A DNA stretch of 64,000 bases from Candidatus Zixiibacteriota bacterium (GTDB lineage: Bacteria > Zixibacteria > MSB-5A5 > GN15 > FEB-12): assembly GCA_024280215.1 (NCBI GenBank), contig JAJRQO010000036.1:1-64000 (forward strand), given 5' to 3'. The notes under the pieces are model-generated. The model was not told where the DNA came from, did not search any database, and saw only the letters and a program-made list of their open reading frames with translations. The position numbers were made by a program, and so were the translations under genes. This document shows positions 9,122 to 18,030 of this stretch, piece by piece. Each line of letters starts with the position of its first letter. Position 1 is the first letter of the stretch.

Positions 9122-10771
9122 TTATTTCAATAGCATCATCTTTTTAGTCTGGTCAAATTGATTGGTTTTTATACGGTAATAATAGATGCCGCTGGCTAAA
9201 TCTTCACCGACGCTGTTTTGTCCATTCCATAAAATCTGATGAATGCCCGCGTTATATTGAGCGCTGTTTTGGTAGACTTCTTTCCCTAAAATATTGTAAA
9301 CTGAAAAAGTCACCATAGCATGATTTGGAATTGAAAATTCGATTACCGTTGAGATATTAAATGGGTTCGGATAGTTTTGAGCAAGTCTGAAATTATCAGG
9401 TAGCAAGAAATCATTGTCGCCAATATCAGTTGCCAAGGAGTCACACTCATCACCAACACCATTGTTGTTCATATCAATTTGAGCAGGATTATATGTATTT
9501 GGACAGTTGTCCAAGCTATCAGTGATACCATCGTTGTCAGTATCAATAAATCCTGTAACAAAATTCACTGCACGAAAACTCAGTTGGGATGTACGAGCGT
9601 TGACCCATGCAACAGGTATAAAATCACCATAAACCGTTTGAGGTACTTGAATCGAACGACAACTATCGCTGGTACCAGTTATTAGAATTGAATCAGCGAG
9701 CCATTGGTAGGTTGTCAGGTCAAAAGTTTTCATCGCAATTTCTGGTGTGGTATTATAAAAAAGATAAAGAGAGTCGCCACGACTTGTCAAAATTGGATAT
9801 GCATCCATCGACAATTCACGTCCAACAACCGATGCGGTATCATGCACCCATCCCCCGACACCATCCTGATAAAGATGATGAATAATCGTTAATCCACTCG
9901 CCCATGGAGAATCGGAATAGGCAAGGTGTAGTCGGTTTTTTACAAAATTGAATGTATAGGATCGATGTGCCATACCTATAGCACCAGTCACAATAGCCGA
10001 GTCGGCATTGCCGACGAACCGATTTTCAACATCACTCCATTGCCAATAATAAAAACCATCCAGCCCACCGCCCATGTCTGCTAAGAGAGCGACAAACAGA
10101 GCATTACCATTATTGTCAAGACATGAACCAATCCGAGTAGAAAGACGAGGCAGATTGTTATTTCCGATAAATCCCGAATGTGCCACAGTTTGAAAACGGT
10201 CGGTAGTATGATAAAATGCCAATGAGTCGCCATCATAACGAGTTGTCAGCCAGATTTCATTTGACGAACTTGCGACTACTGATACCGCCCAATTGAGTAG
10301 ACGATTATCAAGGGAGATAGTTGCTTCTTTATCCGATGCTGTCTGCACAGGTGAATTTACAAATCTGTACCACAAACCGGAATTACCACTTTGTCCAGTA
10401 GCAAAATGCATCCCGTTCTGATACCATGAATGAAAATGGTGATCATAATATGCCCCATCAATATCACCATCACTGTTGCCATAGCCAACAGTATCCCATG
10501 ATATTCCTTTATCAACCGAATAGAGCCAGTACATCGTATTGGAACCGTTGGCAGCATTGAAGATATATATCGTATCGCCTATAACATGGATTTTCCGACG
10601 AGGGATTGATAAAAGTGAACGATGTTCAGGGAGCGAATAAAATCGTTCGATAGTACCGAGTGATACAGAAGTTGCTAATTCAGATGAAGATTCGTATGAA
10701 TACAGTTCATCAAATGAAAAGATTGAAAGAATCATCACACTAAATAATATTGATAATAGATGTTTACGCAT
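9122..10771 (-). CDS. Secreted beta-propeller-like protein with thrombospondin type 3 repeat and T9SS sorting domain
   Basis: The 549-residue protein has a signal peptide (about residues 1-24). A roughly 380-residue domain follows, rich in W-Y-R, Y-Y-W-x-W and D-S-L-Y-L-F-Y motifs that suggest a sialidase-like propeller; the family is not recognised. Then come a thrombospondin type 3 calcium-binding stretch (D-T-D-N-D-G-I-T-D-S-L-D-N-C-P) and a C-terminal sorting domain starting Q-N-Y-P-N-P-F-N and ending K-K-M-M-L-L-K. It should be exported and anchored or released by a type IX system. The same N-terminal domain recurs in the gene at 16450-18027, which ends in a dockerin instead. The two genes flank the exosortase locus. 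Confidence 0.85.
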   Translation of the reverse strand: MRKHLLSILFSVMILSIFSFDELYSYESSSELATSVSLGTIERFYSLPEHRSLLSIPRRKIHVIGDTIYIFNAANGSNTMYWLYSVDKGISWDTVGYGNSDGDIDGAYYDHHFHSWYQNGMHFATGQSGNSGLWYRFVNSPVQTASDKEATISLDNRLLNWAVSVVASSSNEIWLTTRYDGDSLAFYHTTDRFQTVAHSGFIGNNNLPRLSTRIGSCLDNNGNALFVALLADMGGGLDGFYYWQWSDVENRFVGNADSAIVTGAIGMAHRSYTFNFVKNRLHLAYSDSPWASGLTIIHHLYQDGVGGWVHDTASVVGRELSMDAYPILTSRGDSLYLFYNTTPEIAMKTFDLTTYQWLADSILITGTSDSCRSIQVPQTVYGDFIPVAWVNARTSQLSFRAVNFVTGFIDTDNDGITDSLDNCPNTYNPAQIDMNNNGVGDECDSLATDIGDNDFLLPDNFRLAQNYPNPFNISTVIEFSIPNHAMVTFSVYNILGKEVYQNSAQYNAGIHQILWNGQNSVGEDLASGIYYYRIKTNQFDQTKKMMLLK

Positions 10772-10841
10772 TTGAAACCTTTAGTTTTTTATTTTTTTCT
10801 TCTATACATTCCTATCGGTGTTAATCTCAGATTCAGTATAG

Positions 10842-10871
10842 ATAAAAAAAAGGTGCTGATAACAGCACCTT
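10842..10871 (-). terminator. Rho-independent terminator after the SGNH-like gene pair
   Basis: Read on the minus strand, the perfect stem AAGGTGCTG / CAGCACCTT with a four-base loop is followed by eight T. It lies downstream of the stop codon at 10899 and ends the 12478-10899 operon. Confidence 0.85.
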
Positions 10872-10898
10872 ATTGATACAAAACTATTTTTATGCTAT

Positions 10899-11720
10899 TT
10901 ATAAATTATGCTCTGACAAAAAACTCATGAATGCTTTGGATGCTGCTTGGTTAGCAATCAGATTTGGATGAGAATCCCCTTCACGATCGGAATAGTTCTC
11001 TTTGAGGACATTTTGGTCATTAGCTAATACATCGAATAAGTTAAAGACGATAAAGTTGTCAAAACCTGTTTCTTCTTTGTACCTTTTGACAAAATCATTG
11101 CTTATCCAATTTGAGAATTCTCTGGCACGCGATGCATTTTCTGAATTTGTTTTTAGTTTATGAAGTGGTGGTGAGGTAACATAGATAAATTGTTTTTCTG
11201 GATGAGCAGAGAAAACTGCTTTCAAAGAATCAAAAACCGCATGAAAGTTACTAACTGTTTTTTCGGCTTGGTATGGATTACCAGTTTTAGCACCAGCACC
11301 GACGATATCAGAGTTCGGGAAGCAGGATTTGAACATGATAATATCATGTTGACTTGATGGGTCATTGTAGCCAAAGTTAAAAATCTGATCTAAATTTTTC
11401 TCAAATTTTGGTACCCAGTTGTTCATATCTGTCTCTTCGCCTATATCATCTCCATAGGTTATTGACTGCACAGCGATACCCTTGGACATCAATTCCTCAC
11501 GGAGTCCATCATTGAGCCAGTTGCGACCAACCGAATGATGCAAAAAGACCATCTTTTTCGGAAGCATGTCATTGACTGATTTAAGAGCAGCATCTTTTTG
11601 CTTTAACTTCTGTTCAAGCATATCGACATATTCACTCTTTTTTTGAAACTTGTAAAAGACGTACAGTCCAAAAATATTGCCCAAAACTGAAATAACCAAA
11701 ACTGCTATCAAGATTTTCAT
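10899..11720 (-). CDS. Membrane-anchored SGNH-like hydrolase
   Basis: The 273-residue protein has one N-terminal membrane segment (about residues 3-24), a short coiled coil (about 27-50) and an SGNH-like domain. Block I reads F-L-H-H-S-V-G-R-N-W-L, with S63 as likely nucleophile. A block III-like F-K-S-C-F-P-N-S-D follows, and near the C terminus G-D-S-H-P-N offers D249 and H251. The active site should face the periplasm. Such proteins in polysaccharide loci often add or remove acyl groups on glycans, which is inferred here from the neighbouring exosortase and exopolysaccharide genes. It lies 11 bp downstream of a second SGNH-like gene and shares its architecture. Confidence 0.65.
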   Translation of the reverse strand: MKILIAVLVISVLGNIFGLYVFYKFQKKSEYVDMLEQKLKQKDAALKSVNDMLPKKMVFLHHSVGRNWLNDGLREELMSKGIAVQSITYGDDIGEETDMNNWVPKFEKNLDQIFNFGYNDPSSQHDIIMFKSCFPNSDIVGAGAKTGNPYQAEKTVSNFHAVFDSLKAVFSAHPEKQFIYVTSPPLHKLKTNSENASRAREFSNWISNDFVKRYKEETGFDNFIVFNLFDVLANDQNVLKENYSDREGDSHPNLIANQAASKAFMSFLSEHNL

Positions 11721-11731
11721 TTTCTACCTAC

Positions 11732-12478
11732 CTAATTTTGTAATGCTTCTTTAATTTTTTTCGTCATTACGTTATACCCTGCTTCATTTGGTTCTACCAA
11801 ATTAGTCGACAATTGTTCACGTAAATATTCATTTTCATCACCAAGAAGTAAACTAAAATCGACTAAAGCAATCTCATATTTGTCGGCATATTTTCGCAAC
11901 CAGTTGTTATACACATCTACAGAGTCAAAAACAGCATATTCGCCTAATTCTTTTATTTCTATCGTTTCGACAAACTCTTTCCGAGGTTTAATCACAGTCG
12001 TCAAAATTGGTTTAATAGAATGAAAGCGAGCAAGCTGAGCCAGAAGTTCGGTATAGTCCTGAATTTCTTTGATTGAATTTTCTGGCCTGAAATTATATGA
12101 ACTAATTTCGAGAATGACTGCTTCTGGTGACAAATCGAGAACATCAGGTTTAAAGCGGAGCAGATAGCCCGCCACCCGTTGTCCTTCTACCCCTCGGTTA
12201 AGAGCATCATATTTGGGGAAATGTTTCTGGAGGTTAAAGTTTGCCATAGCTTGAGTCCCAAAGAAAACAAGACGGTTTGATATAGTCGAATCAGCCTTAT
12301 ATTTGGTATTCTCTGATTCGTATATATCTCGTTGGGAGAACTCCTGAGAAACATGCTGGTATTTGTCTAAAAAGTGGTTAATATGACTCCTATATTCATA
12401 CGCCTTGTAAGCGACATAAAATATGGCACAATTTCCAATAAGTGAAATGATAAGAGCTATTTTTACTGTTTTTTTCAT
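11732..12478 (-). CDS. Membrane-anchored SGNH-like protein with degenerate catalytic residues
   Basis: The 248-residue protein has an N-terminal membrane segment (about residues 7-27) and a helical stalk. The SGNH/GDSL-like domain has its blocks recognisable but altered. Block I is F-F-G-T-Q where G-D-S is expected, so the nucleophile position is Q76. Block II N-R-G-V-E-G is intact (94-99). The C-terminal block reads N-L-V-E-P-N-E-A-G-Y where D-x-x-H-P-N-E-A-G-Y is expected, so both acid and base are replaced (N226, E229). It is probably not a hydrolase and may bind a substrate or support the intact-looking partner 11 bp downstream. It is divergent from the exosortase gene across a 131-bp gap. 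Confidence 0.65.
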   Translation of the reverse strand: MKKTVKIALIISLIGNCAIFYVAYKAYEYRSHINHFLDKYQHVSQEFSQRDIYESENTKYKADSTISNRLVFFGTQAMANFNLQKHFPKYDALNRGVEGQRVAGYLLRFKPDVLDLSPEAVILEISSYNFRPENSIKEIQDYTELLAQLARFHSIKPILTTVIKPRKEFVETIEIKELGEYAVFDSVDVYNNWLRKYADKYEIALVDFSLLLGDENEYLREQLSTNLVEPNEAGYNVMTKKIKEALQN

Positions 12479-12609
12479 TCTGGTTTTCTCTTGAATTCGT
12501 TTGTTTAGATATAATAGAAAAAGAAGTGAAAATAAATTAAAATTTTTACATTTTTATCTCAACCATTCAATTATACCTTACGATAACAATAGAGAAGAGA
12601 AAACTTTCA

Positions 12610-13485
12610 TTGGAAGCTGTAGTGCAAATAGATAAAGAAAAAGTGTTAGGACATATAAAAAAGTTTAAAAGCCAGTATATTATTATCGCTCTTTTAACTT
12701 TGACAAATATCCCTATGTTTGTTGATTTGATTGGTGATTGGTATCATGATGATAATTATTCTCATGGTTTTTTTATCATACCGATTTCAATTTATCTTTA
12801 TTATTCAAAAAGAAAAACACTCATATTTCCTGCCAAACACTCGATTGCTGGTCTGATTCTTTTTATAATTGGATTACTTTTTATCATACTCGGAACGGCA
12901 GCATCGGAGTTTTTTACCACACGAATTGGTTTTGTCTTCGCCCTTACTGGGTTTGTTTATTATACAATTGGAAGTAATAATTTCAAAAAAGTATGGTTTG
13001 CATTTTTCTTTCTTATTTTCATGATTCCGATTCCATCGATAGTATATTATGCTGCCACTTTACCAATGCAGTTGTTTGCCACCAAAGTAACTGTATTTTT
13101 ACTTGAGTTCATCGGAGTACCTGTTGCTCGTAATGGCAATATTATTGCTCTTCCAAATTATATGCTTGAGGTTGTTGAAGCCTGTTCGGGGCTTCGTTCG
13201 CTTATGACTCTACTCGCCTTGGGGGCATTGTATTCCTATACCAAGATGCCTGGCAAAGTGCTTCCGATACTTCTTTTTTGTGCGACCATACCAATCGCAA
13301 TTGCGACTAATATTTTTCGTATATTCACAACCGCTATCGGTGCTTATGCAATCAGTAAAGAAATCGCCGAAGATTTTTTACATGAACTTTCGGGATTGCT
13401 GGTGTTTGTAACAGCTTTAATCATGATGTTAATTTTAGGAGCGATCTTTCAATGGATAAGAAATCGTTTTATATCTCAATCTTAG
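12610..13485 (+). CDS. xrt: Exosortase (EpsH/Xrt family)
   Basis: The 291-residue polytopic membrane transpeptidase has about eight hydrophobic segments. Exosortases cleave C-terminal sorting signals and are thought to join proteins to surface glycan. The catalytic triad can be placed: C192 in E-A-C-S-G-L-R-S, R237 in N-I-F-R and H258 in F-L-H-E-L. The start is probably TTG at 12610, since no closer ATG leaves the first segment intact. It overlaps the EpsI gene by 34 bases, so the two are translationally coupled. No PEP-CTERM-type substrate is visible in the window. Confidence 0.9.
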   Translation: MEAVVQIDKEKVLGHIKKFKSQYIIIALLTLTNIPMFVDLIGDWYHDDNYSHGFFIIPISIYLYYSKRKTLIFPAKHSIAGLILFIIGLLFIILGTAASEFFTTRIGFVFALTGFVYYTIGSNNFKKVWFAFFFLIFMIPIPSIVYYAATLPMQLFATKVTVFLLEFIGVPVARNGNIIALPNYMLEVVEACSGLRSLMTLLALGALYSYTKMPGKVLPILLFCATIPIAIATNIFRIFTTAIGAYAISKEIAEDFLHELSGLLVFVTALIMMLILGAIFQWIRNRFISQS

Positions 13486-14078
13486 TTATTACGCTAACAT
13501 TTGCGATGACGCTTCTGATAAAGTTTTATCGACCAGCTACGGCAGGTGATGTTAATTTTGATACTTTTCCGCTCACAATTGGTGATTGGCAAGGAACTGA
13601 AGACATAGTCGACCCACAGGTGCTGGAGCTTTTGAACCCTCAAGCAATAATTTCGGCGACCTATGTTAATAGTGATGGAATATCGATACATTTGCTTTTT
13701 GACTTTTTCTCCTCGGAAGCAACCTTTGGAGGTCCTCATTCTCCACGAAATTGTCTACCTGGTTCGGGCTGGGTAATAAAAGAGACTGTTGCCAATAATA
13801 TTGTAAATGCAAATTCTGTCATTCCAGCAGGACGGTTCCAGCTTCAAATGAATAAATCAAAACAAGTTATGGACTTTTGGTATATCACTCATTATGGTGA
13901 AACTGCCAATGATTATATTTTTAAATTGTATGAACTCCTTTCCGCCCTTACATTCAAACCAAGAGATATCGCATTTGTACGGTTTGTTGCGGATGATAGC
14001 CCGCAAAGTTTAGAGGCTTTAGCTGAATTCCAAACACTTATGTTGAAAGAAATTTATGGACACCTACCATTTGAATAA
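13452..14078 (+). CDS. epsI: EpsI-domain exosortase partner protein
   Basis: The 208-residue protein has one N-terminal membrane segment (about residues 7-25) and a periplasmic EpsI domain. The domain signature is visible as I-G-D-W-Q-G near residue 45 and H-S-P-R-N-C-L-P-G-S-G-W near residue 97. EpsI is usually encoded next to, or fused to, exosortase and is needed for the exopolysaccharide system; its biochemical role is not settled. Its start lies inside the exosortase gene and its end overlaps the next gene by 23 bases, so the three are one transcript. Confidence 0.88.
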   Translation: MDKKSFYISILVITLTFAMTLLIKFYRPATAGDVNFDTFPLTIGDWQGTEDIVDPQVLELLNPQAIISATYVNSDGISIHLLFDFFSSEATFGGPHSPRNCLPGSGWVIKETVANNIVNANSVIPAGRFQLQMNKSKQVMDFWYITHYGETANDYIFKLYELLSALTFKPRDIAFVRFVADDSPQSLEALAEFQTLMLKEIYGHLPFE

Positions 14079-14910
14079 AGTAGCCAAACTACTGATAGTT
14101 TTTATTATGTTTATTATCACTGCTCAGAGTCATGCCGTAAACGATTCTATTTTCCCTGGGTCGGCATCTGTTCAATCGAGCTATACACTTAGCAATACTG
14201 TACTAACTATTGATGACACTCTTAATATTACAAGAACTTTTATCAACAATGAAGCAACCCCGCTGACATGTTTTTATTTTTGTGATAATCTCCCTGATGA
14301 GTTTACAATTATTTCACATGCTGTCACAATTAATAGTTCACCTGTCAGCTATGATTTCCCAACTGCGACGGCTTCGACATATACAAATTTTTCAGAATAC
14401 TATTTTGTATTAGATTATCCAGGAACTCACGGAACTTATGATTTGTTGATTCAACCTGATGATACTGTTGTGGTTGAATATCAAGTGATCTGTTCTTCTG
14501 TCAATTCGTACGCTCTCCCGCTTCATACATTTATTGCTCATAATGGAACTACGGGGATTTTTGGGCATGCTGATTCACTCACAATGCAGTTTGGCGTTTC
14601 ATTAGATATTAATGACGAAATAAATCTACCAAACTCTTTTACATTAGCACAAAACTATCCTAACCCATTTAACCCGACGACGACAATCGAATTTTCACTT
14701 CCAGAAAAATCATTTGTTACAATTATCGTTTATAATACAATTGGGCAGAAAGTAGCGACTATTCTTGAGAAACAACTTTCGGCAGGCACTCATCAAACTG
14801 TTTGGAATGGAATGACTTCTGGAAATATAAAAGCACCAACAGGGGTCTATTTATATAAACTTCAAACAGAAAACAGAGAAATTTCAAAAAAAATGCTTCT
14901 GTTAAAATAA
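14056..14910 (+). CDS. Small secreted protein with T9SS sorting domain, coupled to EpsI
   Basis: The 284-residue protein starts inside the epsI gene. It has a hydrophobic signal peptide ending near S-H-A (about residue 27) and an unrecognised beta-rich domain of about 160 residues that may be a DUF11/CARDB-like sandwich. The C-terminal sorting domain has Q-N-Y-P-N-P-F-N-P-T-T at about 200 and ends K-K-M-L-L-L-K. Its tight coupling to exosortase and EpsI is unusual because its C terminus is T9SS-like, not a PEP-CTERM signal. It is either an accessory of the glycan system or a client placed there by chance. Confidence 0.8.
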   Translation: MDTYHLNKVAKLLIVFIMFIITAQSHAVNDSIFPGSASVQSSYTLSNTVLTIDDTLNITRTFINNEATPLTCFYFCDNLPDEFTIISHAVTINSSPVSYDFPTATASTYTNFSEYYFVLDYPGTHGTYDLLIQPDDTVVVEYQVICSSVNSYALPLHTFIAHNGTTGIFGHADSLTMQFGVSLDINDEINLPNSFTLAQNYPNPFNPTTTIEFSLPEKSFVTIIVYNTIGQKVATILEKQLSAGTHQTVWNGMTSGNIKAPTGVYLYKLQTENREISKKMLLLK

Positions 14911-14956
14911 ATTTGTGTATATTAGAAAGAACTATTAGAACTAAAGTGAGTAAATT

Positions 14957-16303
14957 ATGAGAAAAATAAATAGAAGAAATTTTATAAAAGATATTTCCCA
15001 AATGACTGGCGGAGCAATCGTTGGTGGTGCTATACTTAATCAATCACTACTTGCCTCTATTGATTCACGCTCGTCTCTTGCTGAAAATATCTATATTGCT
15101 AAAAATGGCACTCCTGCTGAAAATGTCGCCAAAGTCTTTGAGATGAAATATGGCGGGATTGAAAATTTTATTGGTATTGATGATGTCGTTGTGATAAACC
15201 CAAATGGTCAATGGCCAAACCAAGGTGGAACAAACTGCGGTAGTTGTATAGGACTTATCGACTTAATTCTCAACCGTCCTGGTGGTTTTAATGGTGAAAT
15301 TCTTTTTGTAGAGTGTACCCAAGCCGTCCCCACAGGATATTGGGTAGCAACTGGTTCAGGGCTTGACCGCAATGGTCCTTATAATTACAATGATATGATT
15401 TCAAACTACCAAAACAACGGGCATGCCAATGTTACATCTGTTCGTATTCAACGGAATCAAAATGATGCTACTAACTGGCCAGTGATAAGCTCACCTACAA
15501 CTCAAGGATGGGTACGTCTTGAATGGAACTCACCTGCGACAGGATGTTTATTTTATCTACCATACCCTGTCATCCGCTCTCCATACTCAGGAAAACTCAT
15601 ATCACTTAAAGATGGTGTATTCGAAAACGGTTCGCTGACAGCAACGGCCCTTAAATTTATCAAGATGCCAAATCTTAATAATCATAATAATGGTACTTGG
15701 CAAGATTATGCTGGGGTTACCTCTGCGACAAAATCATTTTTGGGTATAGCTGAACTTGAAAATGCAACCAACGGTCGGTTTAATGATGGTCATTACAGTT
15801 TGCACACGTACGGGCAAGCATGTCATGGTCCGACAGCAGCTGATAAAGCTTGGGCTTGTGGTGAATCTGTCGGGGCATGGATGACCTATTGCCGTAAACC
15901 TGATATTTTTCTGACTTCTGCCGAATGGTCTGGTTGGGGTGGACGCTACAATACCAGTGCCACCGAAACAAAAACAGTTGGCTTGGCGGACAATCCTACG
16001 ACACTTGACTATTACATGTCAAAATATGTTATTTACCCTTCTCAACCAAACCTCACTGCGGGTCCATACTTAAATCCTGATTATGATGTCAGTCGAAATA
16101 ACTTCAGACAAACTATTGAAGGTTGTATTTCAATGGGTTATGGAACATCAGATGAAGCTCAGATGGCGGCATTTGTCTATGACTATAATACCCCTACAAC
16201 CAGCAGACAGCAGATTGATTTAAAAATCAAATTATTCCGTGAAGGTAGTGCAACCGAGCAAGATGTTATTGATTTAATCAATCTTTATAATGCTGGCAAT
16301 TAG
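14957..16303 (+). CDS. Tat-exported DUF362-like protein
   Basis: The 448-residue protein starts with a twin-arginine signal (N-R-R-N-F-I-K followed by a hydrophobic stretch, about residues 6-33), so it is exported folded. The next part, with V-V-V-I-N-P-N-G-Q-W and N-Q-G-G-T-N near residues 78-97, resembles the N-terminal half of DUF362 proteins. The usual CxxCxxC ferredoxin-type cluster motif is absent, although scattered Cys, His and Trp residues occur in the middle third. The substrate is unknown. It follows the exosortase operon by 46 bases on the same strand and may be cotranscribed. Confidence 0.55.
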   Translation: MRKINRRNFIKDISQMTGGAIVGGAILNQSLLASIDSRSSLAENIYIAKNGTPAENVAKVFEMKYGGIENFIGIDDVVVINPNGQWPNQGGTNCGSCIGLIDLILNRPGGFNGEILFVECTQAVPTGYWVATGSGLDRNGPYNYNDMISNYQNNGHANVTSVRIQRNQNDATNWPVISSPTTQGWVRLEWNSPATGCLFYLPYPVIRSPYSGKLISLKDGVFENGSLTATALKFIKMPNLNNHNNGTWQDYAGVTSATKSFLGIAELENATNGRFNDGHYSLHTYGQACHGPTAADKAWACGESVGAWMTYCRKPDIFLTSAEWSGWGGRYNTSATETKTVGLADNPTTLDYYMSKYVIYPSQPNLTAGPYLNPDYDVSRNNFRQTIEGCISMGYGTSDEAQMAAFVYDYNTPTTSRQQIDLKIKLFREGSATEQDVIDLINLYNAGN

Positions 16304-16366
16304 TCGAAACAAACTCCGTTTGTTATTTATAATATCTATGACGTGCTTGACCATCAACTTGATACC

Positions 16367-16394
16367 TTGACAGATTTTATAAATTAGTTATTGT
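16367..16394 (+). promoter_or_regulatory. Possible sigma70 promoter before the propeller-dockerin gene
   Basis: TTGACA (16367-16372) is followed after 16 bases by TATTGT (16389-16394). It lies 56 bases upstream of the ATG at 16450. The -35 is perfect and the -10 is weaker. Confidence 0.4.
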
Positions 16395-16449
16395 TATAAG
16401 ATAACGATATTTCTCACTTACTACTTTTTTAAAACCGCTTTGAAAAAAT

Positions 16450-18027
16450 ATGAAAAAACAGATTTTCTACATTTTAATCTTGAGCTTTATACTAACCGAA
16501 TTAGCATCAGCAGGTATAACTCTCTCTGGTATTGAACGGTTTTATCCAATCGCCGATGACAATGCTCTGCTTGCCATTCCTCGTCGAAAGGTTCATCTTG
16601 ATGGTGACTCGGTCTATATATTCCATCAGTCGGCAGGTGCATCTACTCGCTATTGGCTTTTCTCTGAAGACAAAGGAGTCAGTTGGGACACGGTTGGTTT
16701 TGGAAACACCGATGGTAATATCGGTGGTGACTACTATGACTCTCATTTTCATTCATGGTATGCAGATGGTATGCATTTTTGTACAGGGCAGGCAACGAAT
16801 GTTCCTCTTTGGTATCGCTATATAAATAAGCCAGTCCAAACTGGAGCCGACAAAGAAAATCAAATAATTTTAGACTCCCGCAATATGAATTGGGTACCAA
16901 CTATCGCAGCCTCATCATCAAATGAAATTTGGATAGTCGCTCGCTACTCTGCGGACTCTCTTGTTTATTATCATACGACTGACCGTTTTCAGACGGTTGC
17001 TCATTCTGGGTTTATCGGCAATGTAAATCTTCCTCGAATTAATATGCGAATTGGTTCTTGTACAGACGATAATGGTAACGCAATTTTTGTGGCACTTATG
17101 GCTGGTATGGGTGGTGGTCAGGATGGGTATTACTATTGGGAATGGGATGATGCGTTGCAAGATTTCGTTGGTCGAGCAGACTCAGCAATTGCGATAGGTA
17201 ATATCGGTATGGCTCATCGAGGCTGGTCGATAAATTATGTCAATGGCAGATTACATCTGGTCTATGCCGAATCACCGTGGGCATCGGGGTTGACTTATAT
17301 ACATCATTTGTACCAAGATGGAATCGGCGGATGGACACACGATACCGCATCTACTATCGGAGCTGAAATCGGACTCTTAGCATATCCGATTATTACTTCA
17401 CGTTCTGACTCGCTTTATCTTTTTTATAACACGACTCCTGAAATCAGGATGAAAATTTTTGATCTTAATACGTTGACATGGCAGCAAGATTCTCTAATTA
17501 TTGCTCCATCAACAGAATCGGCTCGCTCTATTCAAGTTCCCCAAACAATCACTGGGGACTATATTCCAATTAGTTGGATTGATATGACTACAAAAATATT
17601 AAGCTATCGAGCAGTTTATTTTTCTGGTTCTGTTATTATTGATAGTGACAATGATGGAATTGCAGATACGGATGATAACTGTCCAACTACAAGCAACTCG
17701 AATCAACTTGACACAGATTTAGATGGTGTCGGTGATGTGTGCGATAATTGTCCACTTCATAGTAATACTCTACAAGGGGATTTTGATTTAGATGGTATTG
17801 GTGACGCTTGTTGTTGTAATGGTGGTCGTGGCAATATTGATGGAATTGATTCTATTGATATTGCAGATATTGTTTTTCTCGTTGCTTATATGTTTGCTGA
17901 TGGAAGTAGTCCAAACTGTATACTTTCTGCTGATTTGGATAATTCAGGTGAGCTTGATATTGCTGACTTAGTATATTTAGTGGGGTATTCTTTTCGAGAT
18001 GGCCCCGCTCCTATACCTTGCGAGTAG
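16450..18027 (+). CDS. Secreted propeller-like protein with thrombospondin type 3 repeats and dockerin
   Basis: The 525-residue paralogue of the gene at 9122-10771 shares motifs along its first 400 residues, such as [27 protein letters not shown] and T-T-P-E-I. A signal peptide covers about residues 1-22. Two thrombospondin type 3 units follow ([15 protein letters not shown] and a second one). The last 60 residues are a dockerin-type doublet (S-I-D-I-A-D-I-V and L-D-I-A-D-L-V) in place of the T9SS sorting domain of its paralogue. The gene ends 3 bases before the convergent flippase gene. Confidence 0.85.
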   Translation: MKKQIFYILILSFILTELASAGITLSGIERFYPIADDNALLAIPRRKVHLDGDSVYIFHQSAGASTRYWLFSEDKGVSWDTVGFGNTDGNIGGDYYDSHFHSWYADGMHFCTGQATNVPLWYRYINKPVQTGADKENQIILDSRNMNWVPTIAASSSNEIWIVARYSADSLVYYHTTDRFQTVAHSGFIGNVNLPRINMRIGSCTDDNGNAIFVALMAGMGGGQDGYYYWEWDDALQDFVGRADSAIAIGNIGMAHRGWSINYVNGRLHLVYAESPWASGLTYIHHLYQDGIGGWTHDTASTIGAEIGLLAYPIITSRSDSLYLFYNTTPEIRMKIFDLNTLTWQQDSLIIAPSTESARSIQVPQTITGDYIPISWIDMTTKILSYRAVYFSGSVIIDSDNDGIADTDDNCPTTSNSNQLDTDLDGVGDVCDNCPLHSNTLQGDFDLDGIGDACCCNGGRGNIDGIDSIDIADIVFLVAYMFADGSSPNCILSADLDNSGELDIADLVYLVGYSFRDGPAPIPCE

Positions 18028-18030
18028 CTA

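Noticed and set aside
14957-16303. Exosortase substrate role for the DUF362-like protein
   Set aside because: Its C terminus is hydrophilic, with no membrane helix or basic tail. It is exported by a twin-arginine signal.
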